A stretch of 64,000 bases of DNA from Macrosoma leucophasiata (taxonomy: Eukaryota > Arthropoda > Insecta > Lepidoptera > Hedylidae): positions 21,178,001-21,242,000 of the forward strand of contig JAWQUS010000025.1 of NCBI GenBank assembly GCA_036365455.1. Direction: 5' to 3'. The position numbers were made by a program, and so were the translations under genes. Position 1 is the first letter of the stretch, and every line of letters starts with the position of its first letter. The notes under the pieces were generated by a model that was not told where the DNA came from, did no database searches, and worked only from the letters and a program-made list of their open reading frames with translations. Shown here piece by piece: positions 32,998 through 44,133 of the stretch.

Positions 32998-33107
32998 CGG
33001 AAAAAATGCACTAATGTTCAAGTTTTCACTTTGGGCGGCACTTCCGTTGTTTTTTGTTTCTTCTTTCTTTCTACATACATAAATAGAGATAAGAAATAAA
33101 TACTTAC

Positions 33108-33300
33108 GACATGATTCCATAACCAGTTCTGCTTATATTTCTCTTTGAACACCGTATACGGGTTATCAGGGTTCCCCTCGTAATCTGATGACCCTGAAGA
33201 CGATGATTCTGACGATGCTGATGAATTGGTATTGATTTCTCTGCTCGATCGTTCTCTGTATTTCGATTTCCTCTTCCTATTGCCTCTGACTGACGATCTT
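33108..33300 (-). CDS. Exon 6 of candidate gene 2
   Basis: A 193-nt exon with a perfect GTAAGT donor. The acceptor tggtcttag gives one base that completes the codon left open by exon 5 (35785-35825). The 64 full codons start RSSVRGNRKRKSKYRER, a strongly basic stretch with several dibasic sites (residues 84-100 of the joined product). A serine-rich acidic segment (SSASSESSSSGSSD, about 109-122) follows, then NPYTVFKEKYKQNWLWNHV. An upstream acceptor (ctatttag at 33315) gives a longer exon in the same frame but breaks phase with exon 5. The basic run could be a processing site or a nucleic-acid or matrix-binding patch; that is inference. Confidence 0.65.
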
Positions 33301-33705
33301 CTAAGACCAGGTACCTAAATAGCATACGGATTTATCATATTAGGGGATTTTAATTAAATTGTCATACCACCATTAACAAATTAAATTAAATTTATATCTA
33401 TATTATATTAAAACCCTTAATGAATCTACATAATAAAAAAAACATCAAAGGATAATAAATAGCTAAATAATATTTACATATAAAGTTATGTCTAAACTAA
33501 AAACAGCATGCGTCTGAAAATTCCGCATCAATGCCTTCCTGTGTTATAGTACCCAGAAGGCTGGCATTGCCGCGTTAAATGGACTGACTGATTTTTTTAC
33601 CAAAAAATTGGCCAGCCTTCTTCTGGTCACGGAAAATGGCGACCGCGGGACCACGGGAAGAGCTGAGCACTGGAGCCCCATGGACCAAGGGTTTTGACAC
33701 TGAAA

Positions 33706-33750
33706 GGCACAAATATATGGTCCCCTGGCAGGGTATCATATATTTGTGCC
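33706..33750. repeat. 14-bp perfect hairpin
   Basis: ggcacaaatatatg at 33706-33719 and its complement at 33737-33750, with loop gtcccctggcagggtat. Likely part of an old mobile element. Confidence 0.7.
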
Positions 33751-33949
33751 TATATTTGCGCTATTGCAGGGTCTCCGCACTTGCAGCAGCAGTGCCAGCG
33801 GATAGGCAACCTAGTGGATATATACTCTCTAGATTATAAATATGCGTAAAAAATAGGTTTGCAGCATATCTGGACGAACGAAATGAATCTGCAGTGGGAT
33901 CCTAACCTATCAGAGGTTATAATAATTATAACAAATCTGCATTTATGAT

Positions 33950-34030
33950 TTTTATCCGTAGACTGCAGTTATCAGTTAACATCTATGTGAACTGCAGGCT
34001 TGTTTGCCGCCTTCATTACATTAAAAAATT
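33950..34030 (+). repeat. Family A 3' tail fragment
   Basis: tccgtagactgcagttatca to tttgccgccttcattaca then ttaaaaaa. Confidence 0.75.
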
Positions 34031-34182
34031 GTAAACGTAACCCAAAATATTTAATGATTCAATTAGCTAATGAGCATTTATTCTGCTACTGAAAACTTTA
34101 TGGCTACCATTTCGTTTTTTTATAGTTACGACGGTTATGATATTTAAAGAATTATAGCATGCATTATTGTACCTTCACAATA

Positions 34183-34392
34183 TTTTTTTTATTGTAATGG
34201 AAGTGGCAAACAAGCATGCAGTTCACATTGATGTTAAGTGATGACTGTAGCCTATAGACATCCACATTAAGACCAATTCACATTACCACTCCTAAGGCCT
34301 AAGGTGTTATGCCTCTGTGCGCGGCAAGTATATTGGGTAATGCAGTGGTGCGTACGACAGCGAGCTCCGCCACTGGAGCTCTACCACAAGTA
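34183..34392 (-). repeat. Family A retroposon (A1), internally deleted
   Basis: From ttattgtaatggaagtggca to gagctctaccacaagta. About 70 bp in the middle are missing. Confidence 0.85.
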
Positions 34393-34548
34393 AAATATTA
34401 TTTTTGAACACGATTTTATAACACTGAATATGTATAGAAAAAGATCAGCAGTTTTTTAGAGATCCCTGCGTAAAATTAAAAATTTGGCAAAGCGGGTTGG
34501 ACTAACCCATGAAACGTTCTTTTATAATTTTATAGGTATATAGGCTTC

Positions 34549-34592
34549 ATTCACACAAAGCCTCTTTCTTACATCTTCATTACGAACAATCG
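34549..34592 (-). mobile_element. LINE family F internal fragment
   Basis: attcacacaaagcctctttc and ttacatcttcattacgaac match the middle of the LINE at 31532-32284 (reverse of the VRKRLCVN region). Confidence 0.7.
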
Positions 34593-35221
34593 TTAAAAGT
34601 ATCCGTCAAAAACTTCATCTACATACTCTCATTTGTCCATTTTGGAAATGTCTATCTTCGAACCAAGGAAAGGCAAGTCAGCCTAACGTAAGATTCAATA
34701 ATGTGAGATGTTGAATATAGGCAGGTGCCGGCTCTAACTCCATAGACCCAGCCAGCTAGTCTCCCCAGTTCACCCAAATAACCAAAATTTGGCAAGTCAA
34801 TTCTCATTACAATAGTCCCATGTATTCTGAGAACCTGTCTGTGTCTGTGTTAACTATTGATGCTGTCAGAGAGAGGTCCCGCCGAATGCAACCCATTACA
34901 AAATAGTTCACAATTTTCGAAAGGGCGTCTACGTATTGGACCCATGTCCCCGAGCAAGCCTAAGAAACGACTGGTATTCATTTTGGACCCCGTGTAGACG
35001 AGACACAAAATAATAATTCATTTACTGTCCTTATCTTGTCATCTTAGGTTAATTATACGGAACATTGCCCGCGAATCCCTCTCGCACTTATGAAGATAGA
35101 GACATTATGAAAATTGGTTACCTCTTCCGAAGAACTGCTGAAAGTTGAAAAGTTATTCTTCTTTATATGTTATTGGGTAAACTAGTAAGAAAATTAATTA
35201 TACTTGACACATAGCTGGTCT

Positions 35222-35262
35222 TTCAATTCAATTCAATAATTTATTTGCATTCTGCAATGGTA
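35222..35262 (-). repeat. LINE tail remnant (TTGAA-type microsatellite)
   Basis: caattcaattcaataattta followed by tttgcattctgc resembles the ends at 48010-48060 and 58320-58375. Confidence 0.5.
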
Positions 35263-35324
35263 GTGTCGTAGTTCCTCTTTAATATTATCCTGAAGATTAC
35301 GTTACTTATTTTAACGTATTATAC

Positions 35325-35456
35325 CCTAAAGGGTGGAGGTAAATGCAAGCATTCAAGCATACATGCAAGCACCCACGATTCGCCGGTTACGTTTTTTGGC
35401 CAGGTGGCGAGCCTGTTTACATTTCCGGGCACATTATCAAACTCCGAGGGTTCAAG
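35325..35456 (-). repeat. SINE family E 3' part
   Basis: ggtaaatgcaagcattcaag, cacccacgattcgccggtta and gtggcgagcctgtttacatt. The head is missing. The hAT-type element 35463-35754 begins directly after. Confidence 0.8.
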
Positions 35457-35462
35457 TTAGAT

Positions 35463-35754
35463 CATAGAGTAACACGGACCACCGGCCGCGGTGGACCGGA
35501 GGGGCGTAGCCATATGCAGGCTTCCCCCTCTGTCAAAGTATAACACCAAATGGTCCTATGCCTGTCGCCCAGATATTAAAATGTGTGAGTCAGTGTCAAG
35601 GTGTGAGTTTCGTAGTAATAGATGATTTTTGTAGTGAGAGTGTGTGTCACACGTATTTCGCCCCGAAAAAATGACAGACTGTTTTGCATCGGTAATACAC
35701 GCTATGGCTACTCCCCTCCGGTCCCCCGCGACCGGTGGGCCGAGTTGCTCTATG
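35463..35754. mobile_element. hAT-type element family G, copy 4, perfect TSD
   Basis: 292 bp. Termini catagagtaacac and gagttgctctatg. Perfect 8-bp target duplication agttagat at 35455-35462 and 35755-35762. Internal ggcctatgcctgtcgcc-like and ttttgcatcggtaataca motifs are shared with the other copies. No frame for a transposase, so it moved in trans. Confidence 0.95.
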
Positions 35755-35784
35755 AGTTAGATTGATGAAACAAAATATACTTAC

Positions 35785-35825
35785 ATATCATCTATCTCAT
35801 TAGCATTATTTTCCATTTCGGACAC
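35785..35825 (-). CDS. Exon 5 of candidate gene 2
   Basis: A 41-nt exon with acceptor gaccttttatttcag and a GTAAGT donor. Only one frame is open: VSEMENNANEIDD plus two bases, phase 0 in and 2 out. The entry phase requires the 16-nt microexon 39137-39152 to join it to exon 3, and its exit fits the inner acceptor of exon 6. Residues 70-82 of the product are acidic and Asn-rich. It sits 30 bp from an hAT-type insertion. Confidence 0.65.
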
Positions 35826-35869
35826 CTGAAATAAAAGGTCAATTATTTATTTCTATCGGATACCGTGAG

Positions 35870-36156
35870 TATTTTTTTTGTGTTACGGTAGTAGCAAACA
35901 AGCATGCAGTTCACATTGATGTTAAGTGACGACTGCAGCCTATAGACACCCACACAAAGACCGAGGTCAAAATGCAGATGCGTTACCACTCCTAAGGCCT
36001 AAGGTGTTATGCCTCTCTGCCGGAAATTACAGGGCCGTACATTACCACCTGACCGGAACACGATAGTGCTGAACACTACCATTTAGCGGCAAGTATATTG
36101 GGTAATGCGGTGGTGCCTACGCCCGCGAGCTCCGTCACTGGAGCTCTACCACCAGT
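35870..36156 (-). repeat. Family A retroposon (A1), full length
   Basis: From tttttttgtgttacggtagt to agctctaccaccagt. One of the best-preserved copies. Confidence 0.9.
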
Positions 36157-37090
36157 AAACAACTTTAAAATATAAAATGTAATACCCAGCTATCCGCGTC
36201 AGGATCTCTGAAATCAAATATTTTTTTATTCAAACGTAAAATAAATATATTTGTAGAGACATTCAATTTTGTGATTAATAACCATACACTTACAAGCTTC
36301 TCACTTCTGCAGGATTAATTTCAACAATAACCTAAAAATTAGATAAATTAGAACTTTTTTCCAATTTATTTATGAGATTTAAAAATAAATTAATGAAGGT
36401 AGTTTTATTTTGCTAGTTTTTTTTTTAATTGTTATGGCATTGCTATTACGCATATTGCCAGTATCATGTAAAGCGACATTTTATTCGTAATAAGTAGCGT
36501 ATAAGTCAGAGTCAGTCAGTCAGCCAGTCAGAGTCACAGTCAGTAATTCAAGTAAAGCGATGGCTACTTTACCAGAACATTTACAATGAAGTTTTGGAGT
36601 CAACCTGATAGGCCGTGTTTTCGCACTGTTATTCTATTTCAATTTACACGGGCACTGTAATAAACTTGTGTTAAACAAAATGCCACCAACTTTATTTAAT
36701 ATAACTCAAACATACACCAAGAAAACGAAATAAAATAAGAGCACTACAAGTCTCTTTCGAGGTTCCCGCCAAAAAAACTCTATTTTGCTAGTTAAACTAT
36801 AAGAATCACAACAAGTTCCATTTTCAAGTTTCATTCCACGTCCAATATTTTTTTTCTTTATATCAGTAATGGAAACTTTTTAAAAAGGTACAAGGTTTAC
36901 CTCAGCTGTGTTTTAACAGATTAGAAATACTATCCAGGGACCTAAAATATTTTTAAAACACAGGAATGAAAATGCTCTATTCATAATTAATATAATGAAG
37001 ATATTAATAAAAAAAAATTGATTGACTATTACTCGCAAACTTGTAAAGTCAACTTAAGTGTGATAGTTTTCTTTTAAATTTCGTTATATG
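36157..37090. other. Intronic, no recognised gene
   Basis: AT-rich. A degenerate CAGT-type simple repeat lies at 36500-36545 (agtcagtcagtcagccagtc). Confidence 0.4.
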
Positions 37091-37092
37091 TA

Positions 37093-37273
37093 ACTATAAA
37101 CCTAGTAGGTATAAACCTGTGTCGTGGGTACCGTTGTACACATTCAACACATACACAAACACCCAGACCCAAAACAAATATCTGTAGGCCATACAAATAT
37201 TTGTGCGGGGAACGAACCCGCGACCCTTCGAATCAAACGGTCATCTCACACCGATGGACTAACCGGGTCGTCA
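37093..37273 (-). repeat. SINE family B
   Basis: ataaacctgtgtcgtgggta, cacccagacccaaaacaaat, B box gaacgaacccgcgacc and head gatggactaaccgggtcgtc. Confidence 0.85.
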
Positions 37274-37280
37274 GTTATTG

Positions 37281-37427
37281 ACGTGACAACGTCTTAAACT
37301 AGGTTGCGGCTCGGAGTCACTCATGAAAAAGTGTTACGCCCGGTAACGTAACGATGAGTCACCGAACGAGAGAGAGGCCTGCCGGACCGGCGAATGCCTT
37401 TCTACCGAGCAAAAGACGTTGTCACGT
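37281..37427. mobile_element. Short inverted-repeat element with perfect 15-bp ends
   Basis: acgtgacaacgtctt and aagacgttgtcacgt. 147 bp. No coding. Confidence 0.75.
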
Positions 37428-37429
37428 AA

Positions 37430-39130
37430 AATCTTCGCCCGTAAAACCGACTTTACAGGCAACCAGTTTTTTTTTGTTCGAATCTTGCCCTGCTCCTTTT
37501 CAGGGTCTATAGTTAGTACTACATTTATCTGCAGTGGGCAATATGGGAATCGCTTAATCGTCTGCGAACCCAGGTTGGTCGCTGCAGGAAAAACCTGGTT
37601 AAGTGGGGTTTCTCAGGCAATATGACGTGCGACTGTGGATAATCCGTTCAGACGATGGCTCATCTGATGGTTTGCCCTGTGTCCCGCTAGCTGCTCCACA
37701 AGCGACCTTAGCGGGGCTACGGATAATGCGGTGGCAATTGCCAAGTTTTGTGTCAACATTCTTTAAAACTTATTTCGCTTTGAAGTCGTTGACACGAAGA
37801 AGAAGACTACATTTACTTATTTTTCAACACCCTAAAAATATTCATTTCTAGGTCCCAGGAGGGGTGAGTTTTAGACAACACATCTAGAGTTTTACTTCTC
37901 TTACGCAACTAAATATTTTACCTATAATGTACGGAGAACTTTAAACTTTAGGCATGTTTCGTATTCCACATTATAATCACAGAAAAACTACAAGGAAGGG
38001 TTTGTGAAAGCACCGCGTATGATAATTGTGGAAACATCAACCGATTTATATGTTAATGTCTAAAAGAATACATCTCATAAATAATCTTCCATCCATAACG
38101 TCTTCCGTGTCTGAGCATTGACAAGCTGTCAGAATACATTATTACAATATAATTAGGTTACATACATAGAGTAAAACCATGTGAGATGGACAACGTAATT
38201 ATCAACTTTAATATCTTTCTTAATTCTATTTAGATAAATTTACACACTAAAATCTTACCATATCTACACGGAGCAAATAGGTTGACTTTGACTAGTCTTG
38301 CAAGCTTAAATAAATTTAATAGTTTGGTAGTTAATACGAAGATCAGTCTCACCCGCTGGTCCATCTTCTGGGTTTTACGCAGGAATTGTATGTTACAGAA
38401 TTAGGGCAGTTTTTAAAAATTCATTAAAAAGAACTATACTCCTGCACTGGAGCAAAATAATATCACTACCACTAGTAAAATAATTTCATAAAAAGTCCCG
38501 ATGCAGATTCCACTCCTAATCTTTACTCTCTTTGGCGGGAAATGATAGGGTGCATGGTATCCCCCTTAATCTGACGCGCTCAAGTAAATCCTTTATATAA
38601 TTATATATATATATATACCCAGTTATTTTCTTTGTTATTCTCATATATTTTTACCAGTGATGCACCTTCTTCGTTGCTATCCTCACTACCCAAAGGTTGA
38701 CTGGTAGAAAATGCCTAGTGGCATTAAGTCTGCTTATGTATCGTTTTAATGCATTAAAGGTTAAATAAATAAATAAATCCAAAAGTCCTTTTCTGGGCTT
38801 CCCTACTATCAGGAATACAGAATGTACAATGTAGTGTCTCTAAAATTGATGTTAACAGAGTTATATAAGAACCTCTCTGGAGCACTTCTGGAGCCAATGA
38901 ATAGCTAAACAAATATGCACACCTGCGATGAACTTAATAAAACATTTACATAATATTCTTATAAGGAAGAGGAAAATGATCCGATCACGGGAAATTATGT
39001 GTTCATGCATATTTTTCTCAGCCAAATATGATTTTTGTATATGCTAAGAAGGAAAACACTTCCTATTTATTTGATGATATTAAATAAATAATGTGGAAGT
39101 CTTGCAGATATTTGTTTTGTAGATTGATTT
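37430..39130. other. Intronic, no recognised gene; LINE tail remnant at 38730-38785
   Basis: 38730-38785 (taatgcattaaaggttaaat then aaataaataaat) looks like a LINE 3' end. A strong minus-strand donor at 38264-38270 has no phase-compatible exon in the gene-2 model. Confidence 0.4.
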
Positions 39131-39136
39131 ACTTAC

Positions 39137-39152
39137 CAAGGGAAGATTATCT
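39137..39152 (-). CDS. 16-nt microexon (exon 4) of candidate gene 2
   Basis: On the minus strand agataatcttcccttg is bounded by a strong acceptor (cctatatttatttcag) and a perfect GTAAGT donor. It takes phase 2 from exon 3 (completing Arg64), adds DNLPL and leaves phase 0 for exon 5. Without it exons 3 and 5 do not join in frame; with it they do. Microexons of this size are rare and are missed by most gene predictors. The match of both splice sites and both phases is the evidence; transcript data are absent. Confidence 0.6.
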
Positions 39153-39216
39153 CTGAAATAAATATAGGTTACGTTATTTATAACTTGTAGGGATTATAAA
39201 AGGGGTTTAGCTTTAA

Positions 39217-39459
39217 TGGTGGTAGAGTGGTACAGCTCTAGTGACGGAGCTCGCGGGCGAAGGTACCACCGCATTATCTTATATACTTGCCGCTAAATAG
39301 CAGTGTTCAGCACTATCGTGTTCCGGTTAGGTGGTAATGTACGACCCAATATTTTCGGCACAGAGGCATAACATCTTAGGCCTCAGGAGTGGTAATGCAT
39401 CTGCATTTTGACCTTGGTCTTTGTGTTGGTGTGTATAGGCTGCAGTCATCACTTAACGA
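39217..39459 (+). repeat. Family A retroposon (A1), tail cut by SINE B
   Basis: From aatggtggtagagtggtaca to ctgcagtcatcacttaa, where a family B SINE takes over. Confidence 0.85.
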
Positions 39460-39632
39460 CGACCCGGCTAGTCCAGCGGTGTGAGATGACCGTTTGATTC
39501 GAAGGGTCGCGGGTTCGATCCCCTCACCGGGATAAATATTTGTATGGCCTACAGATATTTGTTTCGGGTCTGGGTGTTTGTGAATATGTTGTATGTAAAC
39601 AACGGCACACACGACTTAGGCTTATAGGTATA
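39460..39632 (+). repeat. SINE family B, intact head
   Basis: Head cgacccggctagtccagcgg (A box) and gcgggttcgatcccctcacc (B box), body tcgggtctgggtgtttgtg. Inserted into the family A copy. Confidence 0.9.
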
Positions 39633-39869
39633 AGTACAAAACAGCAACTATTCATTATAGTGAAATAGCACCAGCAGACCAGAACAGACCAGTCCCCACA
39701 ATCGCGCGCACGCATGGGGTAGCCATTGCTCTCCTCGACCATTTTAGAGAGAAGTGAGCAACCCGATAGACCCTCTAAACAGGCGCGGCGATACAGCACC
39801 AGTGATCTCGTGTGAACGAGCGTCTAGAAACACATACGCCACTAAATAGGATCCTTCATGGAATCGACA

Positions 39870-40153
39870 CATAGAGCAACGCGCCCCACCGGTCGCGGCG
39901 GACCGGAGGGGAGTAGCCATAGCGAGTATTACGGATGCAAAATAGTCTGTAATTTTTTACGGAGGGAAATGCGTGCGACCCACACGCACACTACAAAAAT
40001 CGTCGAAACTCACTCCTTGACTTTAGCAAAATACAGAAACAATTTCACGCACACATTTAAACATCTAGGCGACAGGTATAGGCCCATTTGGTCTTGTACT
40101 TTGACAGAGGCGAAAGCCTGCATATGGCTACTCCCCTCCGGTGTTGCTCTGTG
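39870..40153. mobile_element. hAT-type element family G, copy 5
   Basis: Termini catagagcaacgcgcc and gtgttgctctgtg. Flanks gaatcgaca and gaaccgaca match at 8 of 9, an imperfect target duplication. The internal sequence is inverted relative to copy 4. Confidence 0.85.
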
Positions 40154-40520
40154 GAACCGACATGATATGTAGATATCTATACAAAGGCGCTGTTAGGCTT
40201 ACTTTACATATTTTCATTATTTCAAGAGCTCTACAAACATTAAGTGCCCCATTTAAATTTCAGTTTTACGCTCATCCAATATTTCAAATCCACTAACTCA
40301 GAGTTGATGTGAGTCTAGTTTAAGTGAAATGAGTGCTCGCTGGTACTTCACTAACTTTATCCTTTGAGTGCTTTGGTACAGGCTTTGGCAAATTGAATGC
40401 AGATGTTAAAATGTGTATGTTTTTTGCAATGTCAGTGGTTGGAAGGCAGGAGGTGGTACTGTTTGAAATATGATTGAAACAAATGAAGTTTTTAGGGTGT
40501 AATTCTAGTGGTTTAGTTTG

Positions 40521-40743
40521 TAGATGGCAAACAAGCTTTCACGTTAAGTGATGACTGCAGCCTATAGACACTAACACAAAGACCAGATGTCAAAATTCAG
40601 ATGCATCGACACTCCTGAGACCTTAGTTGTTTTGTCTCTGCGATAGGTATTACGGGGTCATACATTACCATCTAACCGGACACGACATCAGAGAATATGT
40701 AATAATACTACGTAGGATAGTACCTACTGAACACTACCATTTA
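40521..40743 (-). repeat. Family A retroposon (A2)
   Basis: From gtagatggcaaacaagcttt to actgaacactaccatttaa. An extra segment (catcagagaatatgtaataa) interrupts it near the 5' end. Confidence 0.75.
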
Positions 40744-41065
40744 AAGCGCAAAACACACTGAGCCCGCCGGGCCGCCTACATAGCCCGCCGACTCAATCCC
40801 GCGGCCTATATGAAAATAATCATGTCGGCAACCAGCGCTCGCCAGTGTTGTGTCTTACCGTTGACGCGTTGGCGGCTTGCGGACGTACGCACAGTTGACC
40901 GGCGACACTCGAGCTGTACTGACAAGTATGTTCCTTATCTCAAGCCGTCGACATGTGGTCAAAAAACTTTTCCGATTTGCAATGAGTAAGGCTGCCAACT
41001 AACCCGCCGCCAAAAAGTTGCCGACATAGGTCCGCGGCCCAGCGAGTTCAATGTGTACCGCGCTT
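40744..41065. mobile_element. GC-rich inverted-repeat element S
   Basis: Ends aagcgcaaaacacactgagc and gttcaatgtgtaccgcgctt are imperfect inverted repeats over about 30 bp, with gggccgcc and ggtccgcggccc inside. No coding. Confidence 0.65.
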
Positions 41066-41084
41066 AAAATATATATTACTTGCG

Positions 41085-41275
41085 GCCCGCCCCGGCTTCG
41101 CCCGCGCTGCTCTGCTGCTATTAGTCATAGCGTAATGTAAGCTATCCTATCTCTCAAGTTGGATCGAACTGCACATGGTGTGCGAACTTTATTATAATCG
41201 GTTAAGTGGTTTAGGAGTCCATTGAGGAAAAACATTGTGACACGAGATTTATATATATTAAGATTATGTATAGCC
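41085..41275 (-). repeat. Helitron-like fragment
   Basis: gcggcccgccccggcttcgc, taagctatcctatctctcaa and ataatcggttaagtggttta follow the 30118-30310 layout. Confidence 0.55.
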
Positions 41276-41940
41276 ATTATTAAGATATAGATTAATATTT
41301 TTGATACATATTTATGTAGCTACTATTGGAAGAAAAAAGAACGAATTAAAAACGTGTGTTTTTTATGACATGTGGTCAAGGATTCAAGCCCACCTGAAGA
41401 CAAATTTGTTCTTTCCATTTTATCTTTAAAATATTTCACTCGTATGTATTATTGAAAAAAATCCAATGAAATTAGAAGAATATAACCAATAAATTGCACA
41501 TAAATTTGGTGCGACCCTATTATAAGGGGCTTAAATAACACTGATGAATAGTATGCACGTGCTCTTTTGGAAAAGCAAGCGTAAAGTTATTACAATACGT
41601 CATAACGTTTTATATTCAGAGAGGGGAAACGTTTTTTTTGATACCCTGCGTTTCATACAAGCTATTTAAGTAGAGTGATAGCATGGACTTTATTTTTTTT
41701 TGTTTGAAAGGGTATATTGCACAGTTGGTCCCATTGTAACCAAAATGTGATGATGGGATCCTGGAGAAATCGAGGGATCTACTCAAATTTCATAGTACAC
41801 TTGAAATGATTCAGATATATTTGTAATAATGTTCCGTGCCATGTGTCCATATACCTCACAGCCGGTCCCATTGTCACCATGTCAAGATGTGATGATGGGA
41901 TCCTGGAGAAATTGAGGGAACTACTGAAATTTCATAGCAC
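41276..41940. other. Mostly unrecognised; SINE C tail and a short direct repeat
   Basis: 41385-41450 (cctgaagacaaatttgttct) is a family C tail. Two direct copies of ggtcccattgt.acc.aatgtgatgatgggatcctgg-type sequence lie at 41725-41810 and 41863-41945. Confidence 0.5.
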
Positions 41941-41944
41941 AGTT

Positions 41945-42636
41945 GAAAGTTTTTCGACATTATTTATAGGAGGTGATGATCGTGATAATGATGGTGGTGA
42001 TCACGATGCAGGTGATGATGATGGTTGCGGTGATAACGGAGGTGATGATGTTGGAGGTTATGATGATAGAAGTGATGATGATGGAGGTGATGATGATGAA
42101 GGTGATGATGATGATGGAGGTGAAGTTGATGGAGGTGATTATGATGGAGGTGATGATGATGATGATGATGATGATGGATGTGGTGATGAAGGAAGTGATG
42201 ATGATGATGGAAGTGATGATTATGGAAGTGATGGTGATGGAGGGGATGATGATGGATGTGGTGATGATGGATGTGATGATGATGGAGGTGATGATGATAG
42301 AAGTGATGATGATGGAGGTAATGATGATGGAGGTGATGATGATGGAGGTGATGATGATGAAGGTGATGATGATGATGGAGGTGAAGATGATGGAGGTGAT
42401 TATGATGGAGGTGATGATGATGATGATGATGATGATGGATGTGGTGATGAAGGAAGTGATGATGATGATGGAAGTGATGATTATGGAAGAGATGATGATG
42501 GAGGTGATGATGATAGATGTGATGATGATGGATATGATGATGATAATAAAGATGATGATGGAGATGACGTTGATTGAGGTGATGATGATGAAAGTGATGA
42601 TGATAAAGGAGCTGTTCATATTATTATGCGTGTCAT
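41945..42636 (+). repeat. GAT-rich satellite with 261-bp higher-order repeat
   Basis: Built of gatgatgatggaggt-type units. A block of about 150 bp at 42098 recurs at 42359 with only one to three changes, a 261-bp period. Long open frames (Asp/Gly-rich on plus, Met/Val or Ile/Thr-rich otherwise) are by-products of the 3-bp periodicity, not evidence for a protein. Confidence 0.9.
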
Positions 42637-42792
42637 GATCATCATCATCATCATCATCTTTAATTATCACCTCCATCAACATCACCAACATCACCATGTC
42701 TATCATCGACCCTATCATCATCTCCATCTTCATCACCACCTCTATCAACATCATCACCACCACCACCACCATCACCATCATCAACATCACTC
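42637..42792 (+). repeat. ATC-rich satellite, inverted relative to the preceding block
   Basis: catcatcatcatcatcatc then caccatcaccatcatcaaca. It is the opposite-strand motif of the GAT block, so together they form a long potential hairpin. Confidence 0.85.
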
Positions 42793-42794
42793 AG

Positions 42795-42880
42795 CCGAAA
42801 GATGTCCACAGCTGGATAAAGCCTTCCCAGAAGATGTCGACAACAGTGTTGTGCGTCATAAAGGAAGAGCCATAGTTCCT
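42795..42880 (+). repeat. Repeat K fragment / retroposon 3' tail
   Basis: gccgaaagatgtccacagct, aagatgtcgacaacagtgtt and gtgcgtcataaagg. The satellite may have grown from the tail of this element. Confidence 0.5.
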
Positions 42881-43234
42881 ATTGAAACAATCTATCACTA
42901 CAGTAGCGGTTAGCGAGTTTTTTAGACATTACAAAACTATCTATCTTAAAAGCTGATTTTATCACTAGACTTTGAATTAGCCTTTTGCTTGACTGCCTAA
43001 AAACCAGCTACTGGAATACCTAGATAGTTTTCGTAACCGCTATTTGAGTTCAATAGCTTGTTTTCGTTTCGTTGCCGTTCCAGAATAGGCGCTATTATAC
43101 ACCTCTAGAACTGATGATAAAGAGACTATAGATAGTACCTTCGTTGTTGAAATACCAACCTACTTTTACTGTTATACTTAATACTAATAATAGTTACACC
43201 ACTAAAAAGCAAAATATAAATTATTTTTAAATAA

Positions 43235-43975
43235 CAAAAAAACCGCCTTCAAAAAAAAATCAAAACTGTAAAAAATAGACAAAAAACACTAAAAAGCGAA
43301 AAATATACTCAATTAGATAATTTCATTTTTAAGGGAATAAACCCGTAACCCATTAATTATAATAAGACAATTACTTTAAAATGGTATACAATGCGAATGT
43401 GGATGGTTGCAGAGGCCCAGGAAGACCAAGGCTGACCTACCATGACCAAATAGGTCGAGTTCTGTCTGATGGTGGGGTCAAAAGTCTTAGGAATCGGCGT
43501 GCATGTATGAAGAGAATGATGAAGGTAGACGAGGCACGAGAGGTTTGTCTGAACCGGGATATCTGGCGCTCTACACTCTCTGCCTACCCCGTTAGGGACC
43601 TGGCGTGAAGATACATACATACATACATACATACTTTAAAATGGGCTACGTACCTACCTACTCATAGGTTTGAAGTCGGTGCCAAGCCAATAGTGCGGCC
43701 CTCGCGTTAGGACTAATGTGTGGTGTTGCAGTAGCTACTACTACCTGAAACCTGACAAAATTTAGAGCCTATTTCACTGCGTTTCAAATAGTTGCATTTG
43801 GTAACTTAACGTATTAGGTACTGCCACAATACAACCTTAGTCCTAACCCTAACGCGGGGGCCGCACTATTGGCTTGGCATCGACTTCAAACCTATGAGTA
43901 GGTAGGTACGTAGCCCATATTAAAGTAATTGTCTTATTATAATTAATAGGTTACGCGTTTATTCCCTTATTGTTA
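43235..43975. mobile_element. Large foldback element, left arm interrupted by a LINE
   Basis: About 150 bp of left arm (43333-43384 plus 43645-43738) is inverted at about 43791-43975 with few changes. Shared blocks are gggctacgtacctacctact, cataggtttgaagtcg and ccaagccaatagtgcggcc. The central loop is 43740-43790. Confidence 0.85.
43385..43631 (+). mobile_element. LINE family F 3' end nested in the foldback
   Basis: Encodes the NANVDGCRGPGRPRLTYHDQ end through TLSAYPVRDLA, then a (CATA)n tail. Target duplication tactttaaaatgg at 43372-43384 and 43632-43644. Nearly identical to 51345-51590, so recent. Confidence 0.9.
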
Positions 43976-44044
43976 TAAATTGTCTACCTTTTTTGTCTCA
44001 TTTATATAGCGAACAAACAAGCATGTATACATTGGGTTATCTTT

Positions 44045-44098
44045 GATAATTTTTAGGGTTCCGTACCTTAAAAGGAAAAAAGGAACCCTTCACTCGTG

Positions 44099-44133
<35 letters not shown>

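Noticed and set aside
38264..38310. Extra exon of gene 2 (donor ATG|GTAAGA)
   Set aside because: No frame keeps phase with exons 3-5, whereas the 16-nt exon at 39137-39152 does.
41843..42577. 244-codon Asp/Gly-rich open frame
   Set aside because: Produced by the 3-bp periodicity of the GAT satellite; the other frames and strand are equally open.
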